Shown here piece after piece: positions 33,718-40,185 of a stretch of 40,185 nt of DNA; position 1 is the first letter of the stretch; each line of letters opens with the position of its first letter. The stretch spans positions 1-40,185 of the forward strand of contig NZ_MUNY01000066.1 of NCBI RefSeq assembly GCF_002002735.1. The letters are read 5' to 3'. The translations under genes and the position numbers were made by a program. Below the pieces are notes generated by a model. The model searched no databases. It was not told the DNA's origin and saw nothing but the letters and a program-made list of their open reading frames with translations. Source of the stretch: Algoriphagus sp. A40. GTDB taxonomy: Bacteria; Bacteroidota; Bacteroidia; Cytophagales; Cyclobacteriaceae.

Positions 33718-34423
33718 CCTCCAGCCGGTTTCGGCATTTTTCTGCTAGGTCATTCACAGAAGTGTCTGAAGGAATGGGAGGGGAGATCGCTTCGGAAAAG
33801 TAGATCCGGACCTTTCCAGGGGTGAGCAGGATCGATCCCCGCTTCATGATCTGATCCGCTCCGATGATAGCCAAGGGCAAGATGGGAATCCCCAAATCCA
33901 CCGAAAGTCGAAAGGCACCTTTCTGGAAAGGCAATAAAGTCTCTGTACTGTCATTCCGGGTTCCCTCGGGAGCGACCACGATGGAAATGCCCTGACTGAG
34001 ATAATTGACCAGTTTTTCGAGGCTGACTTTCCGGGACTCGGGATCGCTGCGATCCACCCAAACCGCAAGCTTTCCAATGACCTGACCAAAAACAGGGATC
34101 TTGGAGAGTTCCTTCTTGCCAATTGCCCGGATCGCTTGCGGAATCACCAGCGGAATCACCGGAGCGTCGATGAACGACCGGTGATTGAAGATGTAGATGT
34201 AAGGCTTGCTCAAGTCGATGTTTTCCAGACCATGGATTTCATACCTGACCCCAGAAAAAAAAGACCAGATTCTGGCCCACAGCCGTATAAAAACAAAGGA
34301 AATCTTGTCTCCACGCTCACTGATCATCAGGGGAATCAGGATGGGCAAAGCAAAGATCAGCAACAAGAGGATAAACAGCAGGCCTGAATAAAGGGTATAA
34401 ATCCATTGGAAGAACTTGATCAT
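33695..34423 (-). CDS. 1-acyl-glycerol-3-phosphate acyltransferase (PlsC family)
   Basis: The 242-residue protein has an N-terminal membrane anchor (about 8-35). The PlsC signatures are NHRSFID at 80-86 (catalytic NHxxxxD) and PEGTRN near 155, which binds the glycerol-phosphate. It transfers an acyl chain to lysophosphatidic acid, giving phosphatidic acid for membrane lipid synthesis. It ends 23 bases inside the opposing membrane-protein gene. A plus-strand promoter overlaps its start region. Confidence 0.9.
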   Translation of the reverse strand: MIKFFQWIYTLYSGLLFILLLLIFALPILIPLMISERGDKISFVFIRLWARIWSFFSGVRYEIHGLENIDLSKPYIYIFNHRSFIDAPVIPLVIPQAIRAIGKKELSKIPVFGQVIGKLAVWVDRSDPESRKVSLEKLVNYLSQGISIVVAPEGTRNDSTETLLPFQKGAFRLSVDLGIPILPLAIIGADQIMKRGSILLTPGKVRIYFSEAISPPIPSDTSVNDLAEKCRNRLEAMIVAHE

Positions 34424-34444
34424 CCGGAATATTCGTTATTTTTG
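34415..34444 (+). promoter_or_regulatory. Promoter of a possible short RNA
   Basis: CTTG at 34415-34418 and TATTTTTG at 34437-34444, with an 18-base spacer, fit the Bacteroidota consensus. They point away from the acyltransferase gene, whose start codon lies between them on the other strand. Confidence 0.45.
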
Positions 34445-34450
34445 GGTTCG

Positions 34451-34510
34451 TAATTATTCTTCCACTCTTTGCTTGCAAAGCCCCTGAGCGATCAGGGGCT
34501 TTTTATTTTC
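34451..34510 (+). ncRNA. Candidate tiny RNA of about 55-60 bases
   Basis: A promoter-like pair at 34415-34444 is followed within 35 bases by a strong terminator. No protein gene fits between them. The transcript would be about 25 unpaired bases plus the terminator hairpin. It may be a regulatory RNA or just an aborted transcript; no known family is recognised. Confidence 0.3.
34477..34508 (+). terminator. Strong plus-strand terminator before rpsA
   Basis: AAAGCCCCTGA pairs perfectly with TCAGGGGCTTT around a GCGA loop, then TTTATTTT. No plus-strand protein gene ends upstream, which is odd for a terminator this strong. Confidence 0.85.
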
Positions 34511-34628
34511 TAACAATTGAAGAATTGCGATCAATTTTAGGGGGATTCTTAATGAAATCCAATTTGAATTTCAACCTCATTGCTCTTGAATATTTCACTC
34601 CGACTTTTCAGAAATTCAAGAAAATCAG

Positions 34629-34636
34629 TACTTTTG
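34629..34636 (+). promoter_or_regulatory. -7 promoter box of rpsA
   Basis: TACTTTTG fits TAnnTTTG, with a weak TTTC at -33 spacing 19 bases upstream. Transcription from here gives a leader of about 105 bases. Confidence 0.65.
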
Positions 34637-34698
34637 CAGTCCGTTCGGGTGAGCGGGGTGTATTGGAGTAGCCAAAGCACTGATTTCTAACCACAAAA

Positions 34699-34738
34699 CT
34701 TCAGTCCAACGACTCTAAGACTGAGGCTAATCAGAGTC
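34699..34738 (+). promoter_or_regulatory. Potential H-type pseudoknot in the rpsA leader
   Basis: Stem 1 pairs CTTCAGTC (34699-34706) with GACTGAGG (34719-34726), 8 bp including one G-U. Stem 2 pairs GACTCT (34711-34716) with AGAGTC (34733-34738), 6 bp. The arms interleave as stem 1, stem 2, stem 1, stem 2, with loops of 4, 2 and 6 bases, which is the classic H-type arrangement. It ends 9 bases before the rpsA start codon. S1 is known to bind pseudoknots in selected RNAs and to repress its own message in E. coli, so self-regulation is a reasonable inference. Confidence 0.5.
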
Positions 34739-34747
34739 AAAATAACT

Positions 34748-36529
34748 ATGTCTAGTACAAAAGAATTTAACTGGGAAGCGTTCGATACCAAAGGTTTCGG
34801 AGAGGGCTATACCAAAGAGCAAAGAGCTCAGATGGAAGCCATGTACACCGGCACTTTGAGCGAAATCACTGAAAAAGAAGTGATCAAAGGTGTGGTAGTA
34901 GGAGTAAATGACAAAGATGTAATCATCAACATCGGTTTCAAATCTGACGGTCTTGTGCCTCTTTCTGAATTCCGTGACGTAGCCGGCATCAAGCCAGGTG
35001 ACGAAGTTGAGGTGTTCATCGAGGAGCAGGAAAACGCTTTGGGTCAGTTAATCCTTTCCCGTAAGAAAGCAAAAATCGTTCGTGCTTGGCAGGACATTGA
35101 GAGCGCTCTTGAAAATGACAGCGTGATCGAAGGTCTTGTGAAGAGAAGAACCAAAGGTGGTCTGATCGTAGATATCTACGGTGTAGAGGCCTTCTTGCCT
35201 GGTTCTCAGATCGACGTGAAGCCTATCAGAGATTTCGATATCTATGTAGGTAAGAAGATGGAAGTGAAAGTGGTGAAAATCAACCACGCTAACGATAACG
35301 TAGTAGTTTCTCACAAAGTGTTGATCGAGAAAGATCTCGAGAAGCAAAAAGCAGAGATCCTCAACAACCTGGAAAAAGGTCAGGTGTTGGAAGGTGTGAT
35401 CAAGAACATGACCAATTTCGGTGTATTCATCGACTTGGGTGGTGTAGATGGTCTACTTCACATCACAGATATTTCTTGGGGACGTATCAATCATCCGGAA
35501 GAAGTATTGCAGCTTGATCAGAAAGTTCAGATTGTTGTTCTCGACTTCGATGACGACAAGAGAAGAATTTCTTTGGGCATGAAGCAGTTGACTTCTCACC
35601 CTTGGGATTCTTTGGCTTCTAGCCTTGAGATCGGTTCAAGAGTACAGGGTAAGATTGTAAACGTAGCTGACTACGGTGCGTTCCTAGAGCTTGCTCCTGG
35701 TGTTGAAGGTTTGATCCACGTATCCGAAATGAGCTGGTCTCAGCACTTGAGAAACCCAGCTGACTTCGTGAAAGTTGGTGACGAAATCGAAGCAGTAGTA
35801 TTGACTTTGGATAAAGACGACAGAAAGATGTCACTTGGCATCAAGCAGTTGACCGAAGATCCATGGACTAAAGGCGATATGTCTACCAAATACAAAGTAG
35901 GCACTAAGCACAAAGGAGTGGTAAGAAACCTGACCAACTTCGGTCTTTTCCTTGAATTGGAAGAGGGAATCGACGGTTTGGTTCACGTATCTGACCTTTC
36001 TTGGACTAAGAAAATCAAGCACCCATCTGAGTTTGTAAAAGTTGGTGACGAGCTTGACGTAGCAGTTCTTGAGCTTGATGTTGACAACAGAAGACTTGCT
36101 TTGGGTCACAAGCAGTTGGAAGAAAACCCTTGGGATACTTTCGAAACTGTATTCCCTGTAGGATCTGTTCATAAGTGTACTGTAAACTCCAAGAACGACA
36201 AAGGTGCAGTTCTTGAGCTTCCTTACGGACTTGAAGGATTCGCAACTGTGAAAAACCTGGAGAAAGAAGACGGTACTCAAGTAGAAGTTGGTGATTCTTT
36301 GGATTTCAAAGTGACCGAATTCTCTAAAGACGATAAGCGTATTGTTCTTTCTCACACTGCTACCTTCAAGGAAGAAGCTAAAGCTCCTAAGAAAGCTGCC
36401 GCTCCTGCAGGTGCACCTGGTAAGAAGAAAGAAGATGCAGTAGAGATGCCTGCTCAAGCTGAGAAATCAACTTTGGGTGACATCGACGCGCTTGCTGAGT
36501 TGAAAGAGAAAATGGAAGGAAAAAAATAA
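34748..36529 (+). CDS. rpsA: Ribosomal protein S1
   Basis: The 593-residue protein has five to six S1/OB-fold repeats from residue 40 on. Each shows the VxGxVxxxxxxGxxVxxxGxxGxxxxSE pattern, for example GVIKNMTNFGVFIDLGGVDG, GKIVNVADYGAFLELAPGVEG and GVVRNLTNFGLFLELEEGIDG. The N-terminal 35 residues bind the ribosome in other S1 proteins, and a Lys/Ala/Pro-rich tail ends the protein. S1 unfolds and delivers mRNA to the 30S subunit. It matters especially in Bacteroidota, where Shine-Dalgarno pairing is rare. Codon choice is strongly biased (for example many ttc, aac and gaa), as expected for a highly expressed gene. Two terminators follow. Confidence 0.97.
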   Translation: MSSTKEFNWEAFDTKGFGEGYTKEQRAQMEAMYTGTLSEITEKEVIKGVVVGVNDKDVIINIGFKSDGLVPLSEFRDVAGIKPGDEVEVFIEEQENALGQLILSRKKAKIVRAWQDIESALENDSVIEGLVKRRTKGGLIVDIYGVEAFLPGSQIDVKPIRDFDIYVGKKMEVKVVKINHANDNVVVSHKVLIEKDLEKQKAEILNNLEKGQVLEGVIKNMTNFGVFIDLGGVDGLLHITDISWGRINHPEEVLQLDQKVQIVVLDFDDDKRRISLGMKQLTSHPWDSLASSLEIGSRVQGKIVNVADYGAFLELAPGVEGLIHVSEMSWSQHLRNPADFVKVGDEIEAVVLTLDKDDRKMSLGIKQLTEDPWTKGDMSTKYKVGTKHKGVVRNLTNFGLFLELEEGIDGLVHVSDLSWTKKIKHPSEFVKVGDELDVAVLELDVDNRRLALGHKQLEENPWDTFETVFPVGSVHKCTVNSKNDKGAVLELPYGLEGFATVKNLEKEDGTQVEVGDSLDFKVTEFSKDDKRIVLSHTATFKEEAKAPKKAAAPAGAPGKKKEDAVEMPAQAEKSTLGDIDALAELKEKMEGKK

Positions 36530-36532
36530 TTT

Positions 36533-36560
36533 CAGATTAGAAATTTGAAATTTGAATAGT
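36533..36560. repeat. Short heptamer array after rpsA
   Basis: cagatta, gaaattt, gaaattt and gaatagt run in 7-base phase directly after the rpsA stop. Confidence 0.55.
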
Positions 36561-36592
36561 AAAAACGCCGGCTGAAAAGTCGGCGTTTTTTT
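36561..36592 (+). terminator. First terminator of rpsA
   Basis: AAAACGCCGGCT pairs with AGTCGGCGTTTT (12 bp, one G-U) around a GAAA tetraloop, followed by nine Ts. Confidence 0.92.
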
Positions 36593-36596
36593 TTAT

Positions 36597-36636
36597 TCTC
36601 CAAGGGTTTAAAATCCCTTGGAGAGTTTTTTACTTT
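36597..36636 (+). terminator. Second hairpin terminator after rpsA
   Basis: TCTCCAAGGG (36597-36606) pairs perfectly with CCCTTGGAGA (36615-36624), followed by a T-rich run. It may back up the first terminator or stop the opposing transcript. The remaining space to 36751 holds no gene. Confidence 0.7.
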
Positions 36637-36751
36637 TTAAAATGATAGAATTTGAGAAAATCCCAAGTAGCAAAAGAAACTTTGCAGGAGTTAGGGCTTC
36701 AGTTTGGTGTCGGCCATAATTTTGATTATTTATCAAAAATCAAAGGCAACA

Positions 36752-38989
36752 CTACACTTTCTCCCAATCGATCTTTTCAGCCTTGAGCGGCAAATCTCTA
36801 ATTCTGCTTCCTGTCGCATCAAAGATAGCATTGGCAATTGCCGCGGATACCGGTCCCATCGCAGCTTCACCGGCTCCCGTCGGTGGAGTATCAGGGCGGT
36901 CGATGAGATGAACTTCGACTTCTGGCACATCCATCATCCGCAGGATCGGGTAAGAGCTCCAGTCGGTGCTGGTGATCCCATCCTGATCATACTGCACTTC
37001 CTCCAACATAGACCAGCTCGCCGATTGGATCATTCCACCTTCTGTTTGATTGATGAGCCCATCGGGATTGATGACGAGTCCGGAGTCGATCACGCCGGTG
37101 AGTTTCTTGAGTTTATAGGTTTTTGAGGCATTGTCAATTTCTATTTCTGCCAAGACTGCGAAATAGGAAGTTGAATTTTTGTAGCGAGAATAAGCGATTC
37201 CGAAACCGTTGCTGGCGGTTTTTTGCCTTGTGTTCCATCGGCTTTTTTCTCCCAGTTTTTCCAAAACAGCAATGGCACGAGGATCTTCCAGATTTTTTAT
37301 CCTAAAATCTATCGGGTCTTTCCCTGCTTTATGAATCAATTCATCCAAGAAGGATTCCATCGCAAACGTGTTTCCGTAAGCCCCAAGTCCTCTCAGCGAA
37401 GAAACCCGCAGCGGCCCGGAGTAGTTGTAGAGACGGAGTTGCTTGGCGGAAATGGTGTATTCAGGTATTCCGTTTCGGTAAGAACCTGCAGAGAAACCGC
37501 CTTTTTGAAACTCGAATGGCTTTGCCAGATATCGGGCTGAGACAAAGCTTGCTGCTCTGCCATTAGGTCTGGTGCTGTGAGAATCCGACCAAACCGTGGT
37601 GGCCCAAGCTTGTATTTGCCCATCTGAATCCATCCCTGCTGAAAGTCGAAAAGCCATCACAGAGCCATAGGGCTCCCATTTGTGTTCATCCTCACGCATC
37701 CACTGAAGCCGAATATGTCTGCCGGGCAATTCTTTGGCAATCAACGCCGCTTCTCCGGACACATCATCAGCACCGTTTTGTCCGTAGCAACCCGAACCTG
37801 GGACTCCGATGCAGCGGATTTTTTCTTCATCCAGAGAAAATAGGTCGGCCAGTGTGCCCCTTACCGGATAGACGCCCTGGGTGGCAGTCCAGACAGTCAG
37901 GAGATTTTCTTCCCAAAGGGCTAATGCGCAGGAAGGTCCCATAGATCCATGCATTTGATAAGGGCGGAAATATTCTGCTGAATGACTGATGGAAGACTTG
38001 TCGATAAGGTCTGTGATACCCGGAACGACCTTAACTTCCTCCGATTTGCCGGATGTGCTCTTTATCGAGTCCGTTAACTGGTTGGGAAGGACCTCAATGG
38101 GTGATTTTTGCCAAACTGCCAGAGCCTTCATTTTTTCCCAGGCTTTGATAGCTTGATATTCTCGTTCGGCGACCACAGCGAGAAAGCTTCCGTTTCGGAT
38201 CACTTTTACAATTCCTGCCATTGTGTTTACCTCAGCAAGATCAATGGATTCCAATCTGTCCTGATAGGACGGCGGATGAATCACTCTTGCATGTAGCATT
38301 CCCGGCATCCGCAGATCATGGATGAAATGAGATTCTCCGTTTACCATTTTGCGGATGTCATCCCGCTTCAAGGATTGCCCGACGAATTGGTATTTTTTTG
38401 GATCCTTTGGAATCGCTTCTCCGGTGACGGTTCCTTCGATATATTTTCCCTCCAAAAGTTTCCAGTAGCTGATTTGATCACCTTTAGGTGATATTACGAT
38501 TCCATTTTCTACGGAAAGTGATTCCGGAGTGGTATTCCATTTTTGGGCAGCAAGCTTCAATAGATAGAGCCTGGCTTCAGCAGCTGCATTCCGGATGGCT
38601 TTTCCGCTTCCTTCCACGGAATTGCTGCCAGCGGTGAAACCTTCATTGGCCGTCTGTCCGGTGTCGGAATTGATGATGCGACATCGGTCGGGTGAAATGT
38701 CCAGTTCTTCGGCGGCGATTTGGATAAGAGTGATTTTTATTCCTTGCCCCAGTTCTTGCTTGCCGGTAAGTACCGTGAGGTACCCTTCGGCATCCAACCT
38801 AATCCAAGAATCAATCAGTTTGTTGTCGATATGCGGTCGAAGAGGAGTTCCCAAGTAAGGAGGTATTTCATTGGTTGCTCCTTTGGTTTGGCAATAGGCA
38901 AGAGGAAGCATGCTAAAACCGATCATCAAGTGACCGGAGGTTTTCAGGAAAGACCGTCGACTGGAATCGTGGAGTTGGGGATCTTTCAT
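36752..38989 (-). CDS. Molybdopterin-binding subunit of a nicotinate-dehydrogenase-like hydroxylase, Tat-exported
   Basis: The 745-residue protein starts at the ATG giving MKDPQLHDSSRRSFLKTSG, a twin-arginine signal; the longer frame (22 more codons) runs into the upstream gene. The Moco-binding region reads GSGCYGQNGADDV, the form found in nicotinate dehydrogenase large subunits rather than the GGGFGR form of the paralogue at 9270. The C-terminal GAGEAAMGP holds the catalytic glutamate. It should hydroxylate an N-heteroaromatic or aldehyde substrate in the periplasm. The C-terminal cytochrome domains of NicB are absent, so the electron acceptor is open. The 2Fe-2S gene lies 2 bases upstream. 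Confidence 0.9.
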   Translation of the reverse strand: MKDPQLHDSSRRSFLKTSGHLMIGFSMLPLAYCQTKGATNEIPPYLGTPLRPHIDNKLIDSWIRLDAEGYLTVLTGKQELGQGIKITLIQIAAEELDISPDRCRIINSDTGQTANEGFTAGSNSVEGSGKAIRNAAAEARLYLLKLAAQKWNTTPESLSVENGIVISPKGDQISYWKLLEGKYIEGTVTGEAIPKDPKKYQFVGQSLKRDDIRKMVNGESHFIHDLRMPGMLHARVIHPPSYQDRLESIDLAEVNTMAGIVKVIRNGSFLAVVAEREYQAIKAWEKMKALAVWQKSPIEVLPNQLTDSIKSTSGKSEEVKVVPGITDLIDKSSISHSAEYFRPYQMHGSMGPSCALALWEENLLTVWTATQGVYPVRGTLADLFSLDEEKIRCIGVPGSGCYGQNGADDVSGEAALIAKELPGRHIRLQWMREDEHKWEPYGSVMAFRLSAGMDSDGQIQAWATTVWSDSHSTRPNGRAASFVSARYLAKPFEFQKGGFSAGSYRNGIPEYTISAKQLRLYNYSGPLRVSSLRGLGAYGNTFAMESFLDELIHKAGKDPIDFRIKNLEDPRAIAVLEKLGEKSRWNTRQKTASNGFGIAYSRYKNSTSYFAVLAEIEIDNASKTYKLKKLTGVIDSGLVINPDGLINQTEGGMIQSASWSMLEEVQYDQDGITSTDWSSYPILRMMDVPEVEVHLIDRPDTPPTGAGEAAMGPVSAAIANAIFDATGSRIRDLPLKAEKIDWEKV

Positions 38990-38991
38990 GG

Positions 38992-39462
38992 TTAAGGATT
39001 TAACTTTTCTGAAGCCAGTCTTACAGCCTGGATAAAGCGAGAATGCGTGCCACAACGACAGATGACAGGGTTGAGCGCTTCGCGGATGTCATTTTCGGTA
39101 GGTTTGGGGTTTGTTTCCAAAAGGGCGACCGATGAGATGATCATACCATTCAGGCAATAGCCGCACTGTGCCGCCTGCGTATCAATGAACGCCTGCTGGA
39201 CAGGATGAAGCTTTCCGTTTTTTGGCAGTCCTTCAAGTGTGGTGATTTTGGCACCGTCAAAACTTGAGCAGGGTCTGAGGCAAGTAAAGCTTGCTTCAGA
39301 ATCGGAGAGGACCATACATGCACCGCACTGGTGCAGTCCACAGCCATATTTTGCTCCATTTAATGCAAACTCATCTCTTAGGATATAGAGAAGTGGCTCT
39401 TCGGGATCGGCAGAAAAAGTACGCGATTCGCCATTTATGTGCAAGGTTATATCTTGGGGCAT
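38992..39462 (-). CDS. 2Fe-2S subunit of the second molybdo-hydroxylase
   Basis: The 156-residue protein has two 2Fe-2S clusters: Cys41, Cys46, Cys49 and Cys61, then Cys100, Cys103, Cys135 and Cys137. The start chosen gives MPQDITLHINGE, matching the family opening; an open extension of 25 codons upstream has no family match. It is co-transcribed with the large subunit (2-base gap). It differs from the 8799 paralogue in sequence but not in layout. Confidence 0.92.
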   Translation of the reverse strand: MPQDITLHINGESRTFSADPEEPLLYILRDEFALNGAKYGCGLHQCGACMVLSDSEASFTCLRPCSSFDGAKITTLEGLPKNGKLHPVQQAFIDTQAAQCGYCLNGMIISSVALLETNPKPTENDIREALNPVICRCGTHSRFIQAVRLASEKLNP

Positions 39463-39521
39463 GACATTCGAAGGTTTGGAAATCAAACTAGGGAATGTCT
39501 GCCGGAAAAGCAATCGGAATT

Positions 39522-39563
39522 GAGAAACAAGAGTCAAGACATAAGAATCAAGACATCAGACAA
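39522..39563. repeat. Six-unit heptamer array
   Basis: gagaaac, aagagtc, aagacat, aagaatc, aagacat and cagacaa run in phase, upstream of the second molybdo-hydroxylase operon. Confidence 0.75.
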
Positions 39564-39589
39564 TTAATAAGCGATGGGGGGTAATAAAA

Positions 39590-39615
39590 AAAGCACCCGC
39601 TGTTGCGGATGCTTT
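39590..39615 (-). terminator. Duplicated tRNA-Cys terminator, outer copy
   Basis: AAAGCA-CCGC pairs with GCGG-TGCTTT with one mismatch; Ts follow on the minus strand. It resembles the inner copy at 39715-39740. Confidence 0.7.
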
Positions 39616-39620
39616 GGGAA

Positions 39621-39680
39621 GAGGTCGAGAGCGGACCTGCCTGCCGGCAAAGGCAGGTTCGAACCTGTTCAAGGTTTTGC
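39621..39680 (-). pseudogene. Partial duplicate of the tRNA-Cys 3' half
   Basis: Read on the minus strand, it begins at the anticodon (GCAAAACCTTG) and ends with CCGCTCTCGACCTC, both identical to the intact tRNA-Cys. The T-arm is interrupted by about 20 extra bases forming the palindrome-like ACCTGCC...GGCAGGT. The 5' half of the tRNA is missing, so it cannot be functional. Confidence 0.8.
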
Positions 39681-39714
39681 CTATAATTTGAAAAAGGCTT
39701 TTGGAGGCACAAAA

Positions 39715-39740
39715 AAAGCATCCGTTTTTGCGGATGCTTT
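39715..39740 (-). terminator. Terminator of tRNA-Cys
   Basis: AAAGCATCCG pairs perfectly with CGGATGCTTT around a TTTTTG loop, with a T-run on the minus strand. Confidence 0.85.
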
Positions 39741-39748
39741 TAAAATTG

Positions 39749-39819
39749 AGGTCGAGAGCGGATTCGAACCGCTGTACAAGGTTTTGCAGACCTCTGCCTA
39801 GCCACTCGGCCACTCGACC
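39749..39819 (-). tRNA. tRNA-Cys (GCA)
   Basis: Read on the minus strand, 71 bases fold as a cloverleaf: acceptor GGTCGAG with CTCGACC and discriminator T, a short D-arm, anticodon loop CTGCAAA with anticodon GCA, and T-arm AGCGGTTCGAATCCGCT. The length of 71 is usual for tRNA-Cys. CCA is not encoded. Confidence 0.95.
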
Positions 39820-39835
39820 ATCGGTTTTCGGAATG

Positions 39836-39866
39836 CAAATGTAGGATTATTCTTTTCTTGATCAAA
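39836..39866 (-). promoter_or_regulatory. Promoter of tRNA-Cys
   Basis: On the minus strand TTTG (39863-39866), a 19-base spacer and TACATTTG (39836-39843) form a consensus promoter with the same -7 box as the tRNA-Asn promoter. Confidence 0.75.
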
Positions 39867-40110
39867 CATTGAAAACTTAAAAAAATGTTCTCCCAGTCAA
39901 CTGATTTTTTCAAAATAAAAGAAAATTAACCTTTTTCCGAGGTTGAAATCCTGATTATCAAGGGTGTACGATTTTGGTTCAATAAATCTTTTATTTATAA
40001 AGATTCTAAATAAAATTGAGATTAAAAATAATCATACAATTAATTGAAAATCAATTAAATAAGGTCTGAATTTTTGACATTTGGGCCATTTTAGACCTAC
40101 CTAATTTCTA
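39867..40110. other. AT-rich gene-free stretch near the window end
   Basis: Rich in A and T with no useful frame on either strand. It is the divergent regulatory space between tRNA-Cys and the gene driven by the outward promoter. Confidence 0.5.
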
Positions 40111-40141
40111 TTTGAAAAATTAGCGTCGGATAGTACCTTTG
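40111..40141 (+). promoter_or_regulatory. Outward promoter at the right edge
   Basis: TTTG (40111-40114), a 19-base spacer and TACCTTTG (40134-40141) fit the consensus exactly. The transcript runs off the right end of the window into an unseen gene. Confidence 0.75.
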
Positions 40142-40185
40142 CAGGGGTTAAAGAGAACCTTAAACTATTTAATTAGCTATAATAT

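Noticed and set aside
35831..36457. 208-codon minus-strand frame inside rpsA
   Set aside because: Caused by the strong codon bias of rpsA; no domain or context.
39574..39801. 75-codon frame across the tRNA-Cys region
   Set aside because: It is a translation of terminators and antisense tRNA sequence.

Overview
The window looks like chromosome of a Bacteroidota bacterium, most likely a Cytophagales/Cyclobacteriaceae (Algoriphagus-like) species. This is inferred from three things: promoters of the TTTG / TAnnTTTG type, the near absence of Shine-Dalgarno sequences, and the gene families present (CtlX, DUF4097, outer-membrane barrels, Tat-exported molybdo-hydroxylases, a PolX-PHP protein). No rRNA gene is present to confirm it.

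Region 1 (1-6.8 kb) is accessory DNA. It holds a small resolvase-type serine recombinase with an overlapping small gene, a complete IS21-family element (istA/istB, multiple end repeats, TGCA termini), a beta-class DNA methyltransferase with an altered catalytic motif, a 45-residue gene and a large serine recombinase. The recombinase frame runs through a terminator into tRNA-Asn on the other strand, so this is probably one end of an integrative element at that tRNA.

Region 2 (6.8-16 kb) carries a Tat-exported Gfo/Idh/MocA oxidoreductase, a two-gene isoquinoline-oxidoreductase-like molybdo-hydroxylase, a long repeat-rich gap (11.57-12.46 kb), a secreted propeller-like protein with the citrulline/arginine-type hydrolase CtlX, and purB on the minus strand.

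Region 3 (16-22.3 kb) has a PaaE-like flavin/2Fe-2S reductase with a small membrane protein. It also has a minus-strand five-gene operon: ECF sigma factor, single-pass anti-sigma-like protein, two paralogous outer-membrane barrel proteins and a DUF4097 protein.

Region 4 (22.5-34.4 kb) has a PolX-like protein whose polymerase site looks dead but whose PHP site is intact. It continues with an EVE-domain protein, a secreted protein, pyrR-pyrB, a barrel protein, an ABC exporter pair, a cystathionine beta-synthase, a membrane protein and a PlsC acyltransferase.

Region 5 (34.4-40.2 kb) has a possible tiny RNA, rpsA with a potential H-type pseudoknot just before its start codon, a second nicotinate-dehydrogenase-like molybdo-hydroxylase pair, a duplicated tRNA-Cys 3' half with its terminator, the intact tRNA-Cys, and an outward promoter at the window end.

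Two signals cross gene boundaries. First, most intergenic spaces from 7 to 40 kb contain degenerate tandem repeats with a 7-bp period but a different word at each site; I saw none in the mobile region. Second, a REP-like palindrome (core CTTCGACTCCGCTCAG) recurs in intergenic DNA and also sits in frame inside the start of a molybdo-hydroxylase gene. The pseudoknot and the heptamer arrays are the observations I would check first.
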